Shown: positions 46,591-56,600 of the stretch, in pieces
Layout: the number at the start of each line of letters is the position of its first letter
Position numbering within the stretch: the stretch's first letter is position 1
Origin: Ulvibacter litoralis
GTDB lineage: Bacteria > Bacteroidota > Bacteroidia > Flavobacteriales > Flavobacteriaceae
Direction of reading: 5' to 3'
NCBI RefSeq assembly: GCF_900102055.1
Contig: NZ_FNBA01000007.1
Coordinates: 1 to 64,000 of the forward strand
DNA length: 64,000 nucleotides
The notes under the pieces: generated by a model
Database searches by the model: none
What the model was told of the DNA's origin: nothing
The model's input: only the letters and a program-made list of their open reading frames with translations
Made by a program: the position numbers and the translations under genes

Positions 46591-47617
46591 ACATTTTTGG
46601 CCGACAGATAAGTCCAGGATTTTCTCCACACACATACTGTGTCTCCATACTACTTATTGTTTCTAGCATAGGATTCAATTCTAGTAATGGAAGTAATACC
46701 GTTAATCCGCTCTCGTCGATTTCAAGCACCTCATCATCAAAGATTTTTATAACTGTTTCTATATTCAATTGATCATACCCTCGTTGTATATCATTAGGAA
46801 TTTCTAAAGTGTTTTCTGGAAATTGATACTTCGGAAACGCTTCGATAAACGCATCTTGATGTGCTCTAACCGTGCTTTTAGACACTGTAAAAACGGAAGC
46901 TAAAGTTGTATAATAAGGAATTCGTGTGTCTATACTTTGCTTATTTAAAGAGCGCTGTTTTTTATTGACAGCAATAATGTTTAAGGTAATTTCTTCCGGA
47001 ATTAAGAGTGTAGTATCTGGCACTTGACGCATTAAATTATACGTAATTGCAACTTGGGGTTCTGTTTTTAATCCTGCCATCATGGTTTCAGAAATAATGA
47101 TATCCACTTCTTCTGGCGTTTTTAGTTTATAGCGAGCAGCATCACATTGTTCCAAAACAGAAACATAAGCTTCGGCACTAAAATAAGAAATCACTTTTTT
47201 AAGGTTTTCAAAACTATCCGAATTAATTTCTAACAATGTGAATGTAATTTCTGAAGCTGTAAACTTTGAAAGTAACGGAATAGTCAATGTTGCAAAAGGA
47301 CCTGTCCCTGCATATACGATATGTACTTTTCCGTTTTTGGTCTCTTGTACCTTCTTAACTGCTTTGTACAAACCATGACTAAACTTTTTTGTACGTATAA
47401 TATCATCGATACACATACCTGCCCATTTAAAGGAAATTGCTTTTCCTGAACTAGTATAAGCTGCAGTATCTTCATCTAAGGAAGAGAAACTAGGAGCTGT
47501 GATTCCATTTAAAAGCAAACTTAAATTTTTACATGCTTCTAAAAGTTTTCCATAATGCATCGTGTCTGCATATAGTACAGAAGCGATGTCATCTATCTTT
47601 TTTAGTTGTGCATTCAT
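46589..47617 (-). CDS. PRMT-like SAM-dependent methyltransferase (paralogue 1)
   Basis: 342 residues. Motif I VHIVYAGTGPFATLTIPLL is near residue 100 and motif II FTLLEINSDSF near 128. A double-E-like segment, VDIIISETMMAGLKTEPQVA (171-190), recalls the SExM-x-xxL-xxE loop of protein arginine methyltransferases. A beta-barrel-like C-terminal half follows. The target is unknown. It is tail to tail with the tail-collar pair and 129 bp downstream of its paralogue on the same strand. Confidence 0.7.
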   Translation of the reverse strand: MNAQLKKIDDIASVLYADTMHYGKLLEACKNLSLLLNGITAPSFSSLDEDTAAYTSSGKAISFKWAGMCIDDIIRTKKFSHGLYKAVKKVQETKNGKVHIVYAGTGPFATLTIPLLSKFTASEITFTLLEINSDSFENLKKVISYFSAEAYVSVLEQCDAARYKLKTPEEVDIIISETMMAGLKTEPQVAITYNLMRQVPDTTLLIPEEITLNIIAVNKKQRSLNKQSIDTRIPYYTTLASVFTVSKSTVRAHQDAFIEAFPKYQFPENTLEIPNDIQRGYDQLNIETVIKIFDDEVLEIDESGLTVLLPLLELNPMLETISSMETQYVCGENPGLICRPKM

Positions 47618-47746
47618 TAAATCCCCCTTGCTACATTGATTTCTTTGATCTAAAAATTAAAGATATGTAAATAAAACTAAGAGACTGAAAATCAACAACT
47701 ACAAACCTTTTCTGGGCAACTTATGCTCGCAAGCTTTACCTTCGCT

Positions 47747-48760
47747 TCAAGGTACTAACTCATAAAAAGTCCACGAGGGAATTGCTTTAGTGGTATACTG
47801 TAAACTGTAAGAAGTCTCTTTTAAATTATAAAGCGAGGCAACACAAACTGGATTACTAATTTGTGTTTTACCCTTTGGAAGTTGTATGGGTTTAAAAACG
47901 ATAATTACAGCATAGACACAAATATCGGGAGTGTCATTAAAATGTACCGGTACTTGTATAGCGTTGCTCGTAAACTCAAATGCTTTTTGCTTCTGAATGT
48001 GTTTATCAATACTAAAAAGCAATTGTCTACCTACCGTTTTAATTGGAGGAGGCAACTCCAAAACATTTTTATAGATATCAAAATAAGGTTCTTTCGAGTA
48101 AAAAGAATGCTCTGTATAAAGGTCTATTGATTCCGGAATTAAAAGTCCGTTTTCTACCAATTGTGGGGCTAAATTTTGAATAATTCGAACTTGAGGTTCT
48201 TTTGTCAATCCTTTATCCATGGTTTCTGAAACAAGGATGTGTAACGGAATACCTTCAGGAAATTTATACAGAATAGCATCTGCTAATACAATGTCTCGAA
48301 TGTAATTTTCTAGTTTCAACTGAAGGATTATTTCTGAAACTGAAGCAATGGAACTTTCAGTTATATCGAGTAACGTCACTGAAACTTGTTCCGAAGAAAA
48401 CATAGATAGCAACGGAATCACAATCGGAGCTCCAGGGCCACAACCTGCGTACAGAAGTTCAATTTTCTGGTTAGGAAATCGGGAAATAGCGGCTAAAATG
48501 GCATGGTATGTTCCTTTTATAAATCGAACGGTTCGCAAAGGATCTTGCATACAATCGAGCGCTTGTTGCGACGATAAAGCAATGCCGCCTTCTAAGGCTG
48601 AAGCTTCTGTATTTTCATAAGATGCATCAGAAACAGAAGCTTTTAACAAGGTTTCGTAATAGGTTGCTAAAGAGTGTGCAGCACGAACCTCATCCGCTTC
48701 CGAAGTTGTTTTTAGAAGCGCTACAGTAATTACTTTTAATAACCTAAAATCTACTGACAA
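47747..48760 (-). CDS. PRMT-like SAM-dependent methyltransferase (paralogue 2)
   Basis: 337 residues. Motif I IELLYAGCGPGAPIVIPLL is near 103, motif II VTLLDITESSI near 130, and LHILVSETMDKGLTKEPQVRI is at 163-183. The shared ET-x3-GL-x-x-EPQ loop ties it to paralogue 1 despite low overall identity. The only start in frame is TTG at 48760, directly after a TGA; the next Met is ~70 residues in. The start is therefore uncertain. Confidence 0.7.
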   Translation of the reverse strand: MSVDFRLLKVITVALLKTTSEADEVRAAHSLATYYETLLKASVSDASYENTEASALEGGIALSSQQALDCMQDPLRTVRFIKGTYHAILAAISRFPNQKIELLYAGCGPGAPIVIPLLSMFSSEQVSVTLLDITESSIASVSEIILQLKLENYIRDIVLADAILYKFPEGIPLHILVSETMDKGLTKEPQVRIIQNLAPQLVENGLLIPESIDLYTEHSFYSKEPYFDIYKNVLELPPPIKTVGRQLLFSIDKHIQKQKAFEFTSNAIQVPVHFNDTPDICVYAVIIVFKPIQLPKGKTQISNPVCVASLYNLKETSYSLQYTTKAIPSWTFYELVP

Positions 48761-48780
48761 TCAATTACTTATTTTTTAAA

Positions 48781-48829
48781 TATACGTAAAACTACGTATA
48801 CAAATGACTAACCATATTAAGTACTTTTG
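48781..48829 (+). promoter_or_regulatory. TACGTA palindrome promoter of the 1505-aa secreted protein gene
   Basis: TACGTAAAACTACGTA at 48783-48798 is a perfect half-site pair. The -7 box TACTTTTG (48822-48829) matches the consensus exactly. Spacing is 31.5 bp from centre. Confidence 0.75.
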
Positions 48830-48878
48830 AAAAGTCAAACCTTTCAAAAAAAATAACCCAAATTAAAACCTAAACGTT

Positions 48879-51800
48879 ATGAAAAACAAATACAATATAC
48901 TCTTTTATATAGTAATTACGCTCTTCTCTTTTTCGGAAGTGAGTGCGCAATACACAGAAAACTTTGAAACAGCAGGAGAAAACGCTACTACATTCACCAA
49001 TAACGGCTATACATTTACTACCTCGGGAAATCCTGTTTTTGATGTCCAATTTTTTGGCTCTGCAGGAGCAGGCGGTTCCGATTATTTTTTAGACAATTTT
49101 GACAATCCAGGAGTTGGACAAACAAATACGATTACATTAACGGGCGGTAGTGCTTCGTTATTTACTCTTAAATCAATGGAAGTATATGTTTCGTCTGTAG
49201 CAACTGGAGATTTTCCTACCGATGATGGAACCGTAACATTTACGGGGAAGTCTGGTGCCACAACAGTTTTCAGCTACACCAAAACTTCAGGGTTCCCTAC
49301 TAGCAATGCGGGAACAGCCAATGGTTTTTTCTTTTTAAACCTCGCTACAGATCCATCGTCAGATTATACATCACTTAATATAGATCGAATTGAAATCACA
49401 CTTGGTGGAGCATTTCAATACGTATCGATAGATAATTTTGTGTTTGGCGACCAATCGCTAGAAGCAGACCCTCCTATCGTACAATCTATCGCACTTGTAG
49501 GAACACCTAATAGTACAGCAACTTCTGTAGATTTTACCGTAAATTTTAATGAAGACGCAATCAATGTTTCTACAGACGATTTCACCGTGGATGGTGTTGG
49601 TACCACAGGAACAATTTCTAATATTTCAGGAAGTGGAACTTCATACACCGTAACTGTAAGTAGTATTTCTGGAGAAGGAACGATTAGTATTGATTTACTC
49701 TCTGGAACAAATATTACAGACACCCTTGGAAACGGACCTCCCTTTCCTTTTACGGCAGGACAAACACACACGGTATCACGTTGTTTTCAAGAAACTTTCG
49801 AATCGTTTACAGCTGGAGACATTACATTTAGCAGTAACGGCGTAACCTACACCACAGGCTCTGCGAATTTTGACATAGAAAACTTCCCTGGAGGCGGTGC
49901 TGGCGGTTCCGCTAAATTTTTATCAAATTTAAGCGATCAAGGAACTGGAAAAATTTATAACATCACTCCAACAGGAACTGATTTATTTAATATTGAAGCA
50001 CTAGACATGTATCTTTCTTCGGAAGTAGATGGAGCAAATCCAACAAATGACGGATCTGTTACTTTCCGCGGAAAACTAGGAGGAGCTACACTTTATACGA
50101 TTACTAAATCTACAGGATTTCCTACAGATTTTAGTGTAAACAATGGTTTTTATATAGTTGATTTTGCAACTGAAGGAGCGGCAGATTATAGCTTAACCAA
50201 TATTGACGAATTAGAAATACAAATAGGCGGGAGCTTTCGATATGTAGGAGTAGACAATTTTGAACATTGTGAAGAAATTACAACTGCAGCCCCTCCTATC
50301 GTTCAAAGCATTAAACTTATAGGAAACCCCGCTGCTAATGCTACAAATATTAGCTACGAAGTTATTTTCAACGAAAACGCTTTCAACGTTTCTTCTGATG
50401 ATTTTTCAGTACACCTTACTGGAAGTGCTGCTGGAGCTGTTTCGGGAATTACAGGATCTGGCAACACCTATACGGTAACCGTTAATTCAATTTTTGGAGA
50501 AGGAAGCATTCGTTTAGATTTAAATCCAGGAACCAATATTCAAGATGCCGATGGAAATACACCTCCAGACCCATTTACTTCAGGAGAACTACATATCGTT
50601 ACTGCTTGTGATCTTGAAACTTTTGAAGCTTTAGCAAACAATACTTTTACATGGACTACAGGAATAGTACCTCTTACAACCTCAACTACTAATTTTAGTG
50701 TTACAGAGTTTATAGACGCAGGTGCTGGTGGATCTGACCGTTACTTAGATAATTTATCTGACCAAGGAACTGGAAAAACTTATTCTATTTCTGTTACAGA
50801 CGCATCTACAATTTTAATGGGTAACATGGAAGTTTTTGTATCTTCCATAGTAGATGGCCCTGTCCCTACAAACGATGGTACTTTAACCGTTAGAGGAAAA
50901 CTCAACGGAAGTGTAGTGTTCTCAGTTACAAAATCAACTGGATTCCCTACTAGTACTGTATCGAATCAAGGATTCTATAATTGGAACTTTGCCACCGAAG
51001 GAGGCGCTAATAATAGCATCACAGATGTTGATGAAATTGAAGTTGAATTGGGTGGTTCTTTCCAATACATTGCAATCGATAATTTTAAATTCTGTGAGGA
51101 CAATACCCCTCCTACTGCAATATGCCAATCGACCACGCTATTTTTAGATTCTGATGGAAACGCAACAATTACTCCTTCTGTTGTAAATAATGGTTCAACA
51201 GATGATAGCGGAACTGTATTTTTAGGTTTTGAAACAACCGTTTTTTCTGGCGAAACAACACTTTCTAGCCCTACTGATGAGCTTATATTTGGAGCACCTT
51301 TTCCTTATGAAGCCTCTGTATTTACAGTACCAACCTCTGGTGACTATACTTTTAATGCTACCGGTACCATGTCTGGCGGGGGATTATTCCTTCTAATCTG
51401 GGATGACACGCCGATTCCGAACAGTGGGGAGTATAATACTAGAACTGAATTTGTAAGTTTTTCAACATTCAATAATAATGGAAATAATCCATTAGAAAAT
51501 GTAGTTTCTTTAGTGGCTGATAAGACGTATTATATGTCCGTTTGTGACTATGATACCGGTATAGGTACTTATGAAATTACTGTAGATATGCCGATTAGAA
51601 CCACGGCAGCAAATACAACCTACACCTGTACAGAAGTTGGTGATTATCCGGTTACTTTATACGCTTTTGACAAGAATGGAAACAGTGACTCATGTAGTAG
51701 TGTAATTAGTGTTGCACCATTCACTACAGAATACAGTTCACTAGGCTGGAGTGGCGGAATTCCTAATTTAGGAACTCACGCTGTTTTTTCATCTGATTAT

Positions 51801-53396
51801 AACTCGGCAGTAGTGGGTTTGAATATTGACACCTGTACTTGTGAAATTGAAAACACTAGTACTGTTACAATTACCGATGGTATGTATTTAAAAGCTACAG
51901 ACGATATTACTGTTAATATTGGTACTTCTTTACGAGTAACAAATGAAGGTAGTATTGTCCAATCAAACGATAATGCTAGTGTTACCAACAATGGAGAGAT
52001 AAGTGTTGTTAAAACAACACCTGTATTAGCTGAAAAAACATTTATGATTATGGGGAGCCCTATGACTTCGGAAACTAGAGAAGGGGTATATGCGAATGCG
52101 TATATTGTTAGGAACCATAATACAAATAACTTTATCCCAAATCCTGCGGTTGCCGCTGCTTTTCCTTCTGCTGAAAATTTCGCAGATGATAATGGTGACA
52201 ACTGGTTAACACAAACGGGGGCACTCAACCCTGCTGAAGGGTATATGGTATTCCCACAACCCAATACTACAGGAAGTGGAAGTTTTATACATGATTACAT
52301 ACAAGGAACCTTGAATAATGGAGTTATAACAAAACCATTACTATATAACACCGATCAAAATTCAAGTCCGAATATCATTTCCAATCCATATGCTTCAGCA
52401 ATTAATGCCGATGCGTTTTACGCTGATCCTGCCAATACTGCGATCGATGTATTGTATTTCTGGGAGCACATTACGCCTTTATCTTTAACCTATCCTGGTT
52501 ATAATGCTGCGAATTTCAGCATGGGAGACATCTCGATGTATAGTGAATCTATGGGGGGAATCCCCGCTGCAAATGGAGGCGCAACTCCTACAAACATAAT
52601 ATCTTCCGGACAAGGTTTTGGAGTGAAAGCAGCTTCCGCAGGAATTATAGCGACCTTTAACAATGCTATGCGTGTTACAGGACCCAATGACACCTATAGA
52701 AGGCCAATGGCTTCGGAAAGAGACCGTTTGTGGATTAATGTGTACAACGATGCTTACGGACTGGGAAGCACCACGTTAATCGGTTTTTCTGAAAACACAA
52801 CAGCTACTTTTGAAGCACACGCAGATATTAAACGCATAGCGACACCAGTATCTTTATATTCCGAATTGGCAACAGGAGAAGAACTTGCTATAAACGCATT
52901 AGGTGCTTTTGAAATGGAGGCTTCAGTAGGTCTTAGCTTCTCAACGCAAGTGAAAGAATTACAAGACTATCGTATTTCACTTCAAAACGTAGAAGGAATA
53001 AATATTGAAAATGCTACCGTGTATGTAGTAGACCGTCAACTTGGAATTGTGACCAACTTAAACGAAGGCGATTACACCTTCCAAAGTGGAGAAGCAACTT
53101 ATAGTAAACGTTTTAAAATAGTATTCCAAAATCAAATATTAGGAACAAACGATGTCGCTTTAGATTCCGTTTCAGTATATCCGAATCCGACACAGAATAG
53201 CTTGTACATTGTTTCGCCTAATGCAGCAATTACACAGACAACTGTGTACGATTTACAAGGAAGAATCGTGCTAAGCACTAAAATTGAAGGAACAGCAAAT
53301 GCTCAAATAAATCTTTCAACATTGAATAGCGCCTTATTTTTTGTTGAAATCACAACAGAAGCAGGAACGATTACCAAAAGAGTACTTAAAGACTAA
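48879..53396 (+). CDS. Giant T9SS-sorted multidomain surface protein (1505 aa)
   Basis: A signal peptide (residues 1-24, ending VSAQ) is followed by three ~230-residue units (NFETAGENATTFTNNGYTF; CFQETFESFTAG; CDLETFEAL). Each ends in LGG.FQY..IDNF, and the units are separated by Ig-like blocks (PPIVQSIALVGTP). A partial HYR-like block follows, then the MGSPMTSETREG module shared with the left-edge protein. A T9SS type A domain closes the protein (VSVYPNPTQNSLYIVSP ... LFFVEITTEAGTITKRVLKD). Probably an adhesin or structural surface protein; no catalytic motif seen. The first ~745 residues are duplicated in the next gene. Confidence 0.9.
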   Translation: MKNKYNILFYIVITLFSFSEVSAQYTENFETAGENATTFTNNGYTFTTSGNPVFDVQFFGSAGAGGSDYFLDNFDNPGVGQTNTITLTGGSASLFTLKSMEVYVSSVATGDFPTDDGTVTFTGKSGATTVFSYTKTSGFPTSNAGTANGFFFLNLATDPSSDYTSLNIDRIEITLGGAFQYVSIDNFVFGDQSLEADPPIVQSIALVGTPNSTATSVDFTVNFNEDAINVSTDDFTVDGVGTTGTISNISGSGTSYTVTVSSISGEGTISIDLLSGTNITDTLGNGPPFPFTAGQTHTVSRCFQETFESFTAGDITFSSNGVTYTTGSANFDIENFPGGGAGGSAKFLSNLSDQGTGKIYNITPTGTDLFNIEALDMYLSSEVDGANPTNDGSVTFRGKLGGATLYTITKSTGFPTDFSVNNGFYIVDFATEGAADYSLTNIDELEIQIGGSFRYVGVDNFEHCEEITTAAPPIVQSIKLIGNPAANATNISYEVIFNENAFNVSSDDFSVHLTGSAAGAVSGITGSGNTYTVTVNSIFGEGSIRLDLNPGTNIQDADGNTPPDPFTSGELHIVTACDLETFEALANNTFTWTTGIVPLTTSTTNFSVTEFIDAGAGGSDRYLDNLSDQGTGKTYSISVTDASTILMGNMEVFVSSIVDGPVPTNDGTLTVRGKLNGSVVFSVTKSTGFPTSTVSNQGFYNWNFATEGGANNSITDVDEIEVELGGSFQYIAIDNFKFCEDNTPPTAICQSTTLFLDSDGNATITPSVVNNGSTDDSGTVFLGFETTVFSGETTLSSPTDELIFGAPFPYEASVFTVPTSGDYTFNATGTMSGGGLFLLIWDDTPIPNSGEYNTRTEFVSFSTFNNNGNNPLENVVSLVADKTYYMSVCDYDTGIGTYEITVDMPIRTTAANTTYTCTEVGDYPVTLYAFDKNGNSDSCSSVISVAPFTTEYSSLGWSGGIPNLGTHAVFSSDYNSAVVGLNIDTCTCEIENTSTVTITDGMYLKATDDITVNIGTSLRVTNEGSIVQSNDNASVTNNGEISVVKTTPVLAEKTFMIMGSPMTSETREGVYANAYIVRNHNTNNFIPNPAVAAAFPSAENFADDNGDNWLTQTGALNPAEGYMVFPQPNTTGSGSFIHDYIQGTLNNGVITKPLLYNTDQNSSPNIISNPYASAINADAFYADPANTAIDVLYFWEHITPLSLTYPGYNAANFSMGDISMYSESMGGIPAANGGATPTNIISSGQGFGVKAASAGIIATFNNAMRVTGPNDTYRRPMASERDRLWINVYNDAYGLGSTTLIGFSENTTATFEAHADIKRIATPVSLYSELATGEELAINALGAFEMEASVGLSFSTQVKELQDYRISLQNVEGINIENATVYVVDRQLGIVTNLNEGDYTFQSGEATYSKRFKIVFQNQILGTNDVALDSVSVYPNPTQNSLYIVSPNAAITQTTVYDLQGRIVLSTKIEGTANAQINLSTLNSALFFVEITTEAGTITKRVLKD

Positions 53397-53414
53397 ATCC
53401 TAAGTCTAATTAGT

Positions 53415-53457
53415 AAAGTCCGTTCCCTATTTTAAAATAAGGAACGGACTTTTTTTA
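53415..53457 (+). terminator. Terminator after the 1505-aa protein gene
   Basis: Stem AAAGTCCGTTCC with GGAACGGACTTT plus an inner TATTTTAAAATA pairing, then T. Confidence 0.9.
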
Positions 53458-53580
53458 TGGAGGCGTTCAAACTAATTTGATCCTGAAAATTTGCGGCATT
53501 AATTTTCCAGTATTCAGAAATAGATAAAATAAACTTGAACAACCTATTTATAACACTGAAAATCAATTATTTATTTAAAA

Positions 53581-53629
53581 TATAAGTGATTCTACGTATA
53601 TAATTTTAGATATATAATCCCTATGTTTG
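53581..53629 (+). promoter_or_regulatory. TACGTA palindrome promoter of the 2175-aa protein gene
   Basis: TAAGTGATTCTACGTA at 53583-53598 has one mismatch in the left half-site. The -7 box TATGTTTG (53622-53629) is exact. Spacing is 31.5 bp. The leader is about 45 nt. Confidence 0.7.
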
Positions 53630-53680
53630 AAGACACTACTGTTTAAAAAACAGAACGAACCTAATTAAAAACGATCCATC

Positions 53681-56600
53681 ATGAAAAAAAACTACACTGT
53701 ACTGTTTTTTCTAGTAATTGCGCTCTTCTCTTTTTCGAAAATGACTGCCCAATACACAGAAAACTTTGAAGCTGCAGGGAATGGCGCCACTACGTTTACA
53801 AATAATGGCTATACATTTACTGCAACAGGAAATCCACTTTTTGATGTCGAGTTTTTTAATGATGCGGGAGCGGGAGATTCGGATTATTTCCTAGACAATT
53901 TTGACAATCTAGGCACAGGGCAAACAAATACTATTGCTTTAACAGGCGGTGCAAGTTTGTTCACCCTTCGATCTATGGAGATTTATGTGTCATCTTTGGC
54001 ATCTGCAAGTTCACCAACAAACGATGGAACCATGACTTTTACAGGAAAAGCCGGAGGAACAACCGTTTTCACCTATACTAAAACTACAGGTTTTTTAACC
54101 ACTATCGGACCTGTGGACAACGGTTTCTTCTTATTAGATCTAGCTTCAGACCCACCTTCAGATTATACAACACTTAATATAGACCGAATTGAAATAACAC
54201 TTGGTGGGGCATTCCAATATGTCGCGATAGACAACTTTGTGTTTGATGACGAATCGTTAGAAGCTGATCCACCAGTTGTACAATCAATTTCGTTGGTGGG
54301 CAGTCCTACAACAACTGCAGCATCGGTAGATTTTACAGTAAGTTTTAATGAAAATGCACTCAATGTTTCTACAGACGATTTTACAATTGATGGCGCTGGA
54401 ACTTCAGGAACAATTTCTAATATTTCTGGAAGTGGAACTACGTATACAGTGACTGTAAGTAGCATCACTGGAGAAGGAACTATTAGTATAGACCTGCTAG
54501 CTGGAACAAATATTACTGACGCTTTAGGAAATGGACCTCCCCTTCCTTTTACGGCAGGACAAACCCATACCGTATCACGTTGCTTTCAAGAAACTTTCGA
54601 ATCGTTTACCGCTGGAGATTTCACTTTCAGCAGTAATGGCGTAACATATACCACAGGCTCTGCAAATTTAGATGTAGAGAACTTCCCTGGTGCAGGTGCT
54701 GGTGGTTCAGCTCAATTCTTATCAAATTTTAGTGACCAAGGAACTGGAAAAGTATACACTATTAGTCCTACTGGAACTGAATTATTCAATATTGAATCCT
54801 TAGACATTTATCTTTCTTCAGAGGTAAACGGAACAAATCCAACAGATGACGGCTCTGTAGTTTTCCGCGGAAAACTAGCTGGAGCTACTCTTTTCACCAT
54901 CACTAAAAACTCTGGTTTTCCAACAGTTTTTACAGTTAATAATGGTTTTTATGTATTTAATTTTGGAACAGAAGGCGCAGCAGATTACAGCTTAACGAAC
55001 ATTGACGAGTTAGAAATAGAACTAGGTGGTGCTTTTCAATATGTAGGAATAGATAATTTTGAACATTGTGAAGAAATCACAACTTCCCTTCCTCCTATCG
55101 TACAAAGCATTAAACTTATAGGAAATCCTATTGCGGCTGCTTCAACTGTAGATTATGAAGTGATTTTTAATGAAAACGCATTAAATGTTTCTACAGATGA
55201 CTTTTCAGTAAATCTTACAGGAAGTGCTACAGGAGCCGTTTCAGCAATAACAGGATCGGGAAATACCTATACAGTAACCGTTAATACCATTTCTGGAGAA
55301 GGTAGTATTCGTTTAGATTTAAATCCAGGCACAGATATTGAAGATGCCGACGGAAATACACCTCCAGACCCATTTACCGGAGGGGAAACACATATAGTTA
55401 CAAGCTGTGATGTTGAAACATTTGAAGCTTTAGCAGACAATACATTTACATGGACTACAGACACAACGCCTTTTACGACCACAACTGCCAACTTTAGTGT
55501 TTCAGAATATATTGATGCAGGTGCAGGCGGATCAGACCGTTTCTTAGACAATCTATCCGATCAAGGAACTGGGAAAATCTATTCTATTGCAGTTACAGAC
55601 GTATCTACCATTTTAATGGGGGCCATGGAAGTATTTATTTCATCTGAAGTAAACGGAACCAACCCTACTGACGATGGTACTCTAACCGTTCGAGGTAAAT
55701 TAGACGGAACAACAGTATATACAATTACAAAATCGACAGGCTTCCCTACAATTATTGGAACAAACCAAGGATTCTATACCTGGGACTTTTCTACGGAAGG
55801 CGGTGTAGATAATAGCGCTACTGAAGTTGATGAAATTGAAATTGAATTAGGCGGTGCCTTTCAATACATTGCTGTCGACAACTATAAATTCTGCGGAGAC
55901 GCCACCCCTCCTACTGCCGTGTGCGTAGGAACTTTCACAGTACAACTAGATGCCACCGGAAATGCGAGTATTACAGCAGCCGATATAGATAATGGGTCTA
56001 GCGATGACTCTGGAACAGTAACCTTAAGTGTTTCACCAAGTACCTTTACTTGTGCAGATATAGTAGCTCCGGTTCCTGTAACATTAACTGTTACCGACCC
56101 TTCAGGAAATACTGCAACATGTGTTACAAATGTGACAGTTGAAGATAATATACCTGCAGTAATTAATTGTGCAGCTCCTTTTACAGTACAATTAGATGCA
56201 GCCGGTATGGCAAGTATCACAGTTGCCGATATAGATAATGGCTCGACCGATAACTGCGGAATTGCAAGTTCATCTATCGATATTACCAATTTCACATGCG
56301 CCGATATAGGTGTAAATACTGTTACTTTAACAATAACAGAGGTTAATGGAAATATTTTAACATGTACTACCGATGTAACGGTTGAAGAAAACGTAGCGCC
56401 AATAGCAAATTGTGCGGCTCCTTTTACAGTACAATTAGACGCAACTGGAAACGCGAGCATTACAGCGGCTGATATTGAAAATGGTTCAACCGATGCCTGC
56501 GGAATTGCAAGTACTTCTATTGATATTACAAATTTCACATGTGCCGATGTAGGTGTAAATGTAGTTACATTAACAGTAACCGATGTAAATGGAAACATTT

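Noticed and set aside
1793-52718. The octamer as a strand-biased KOPS-type chromosome-orienting signal
   Set aside because: Copies are split about 26 to 20 between strands, without the skew expected for such a signal in a single replichore.
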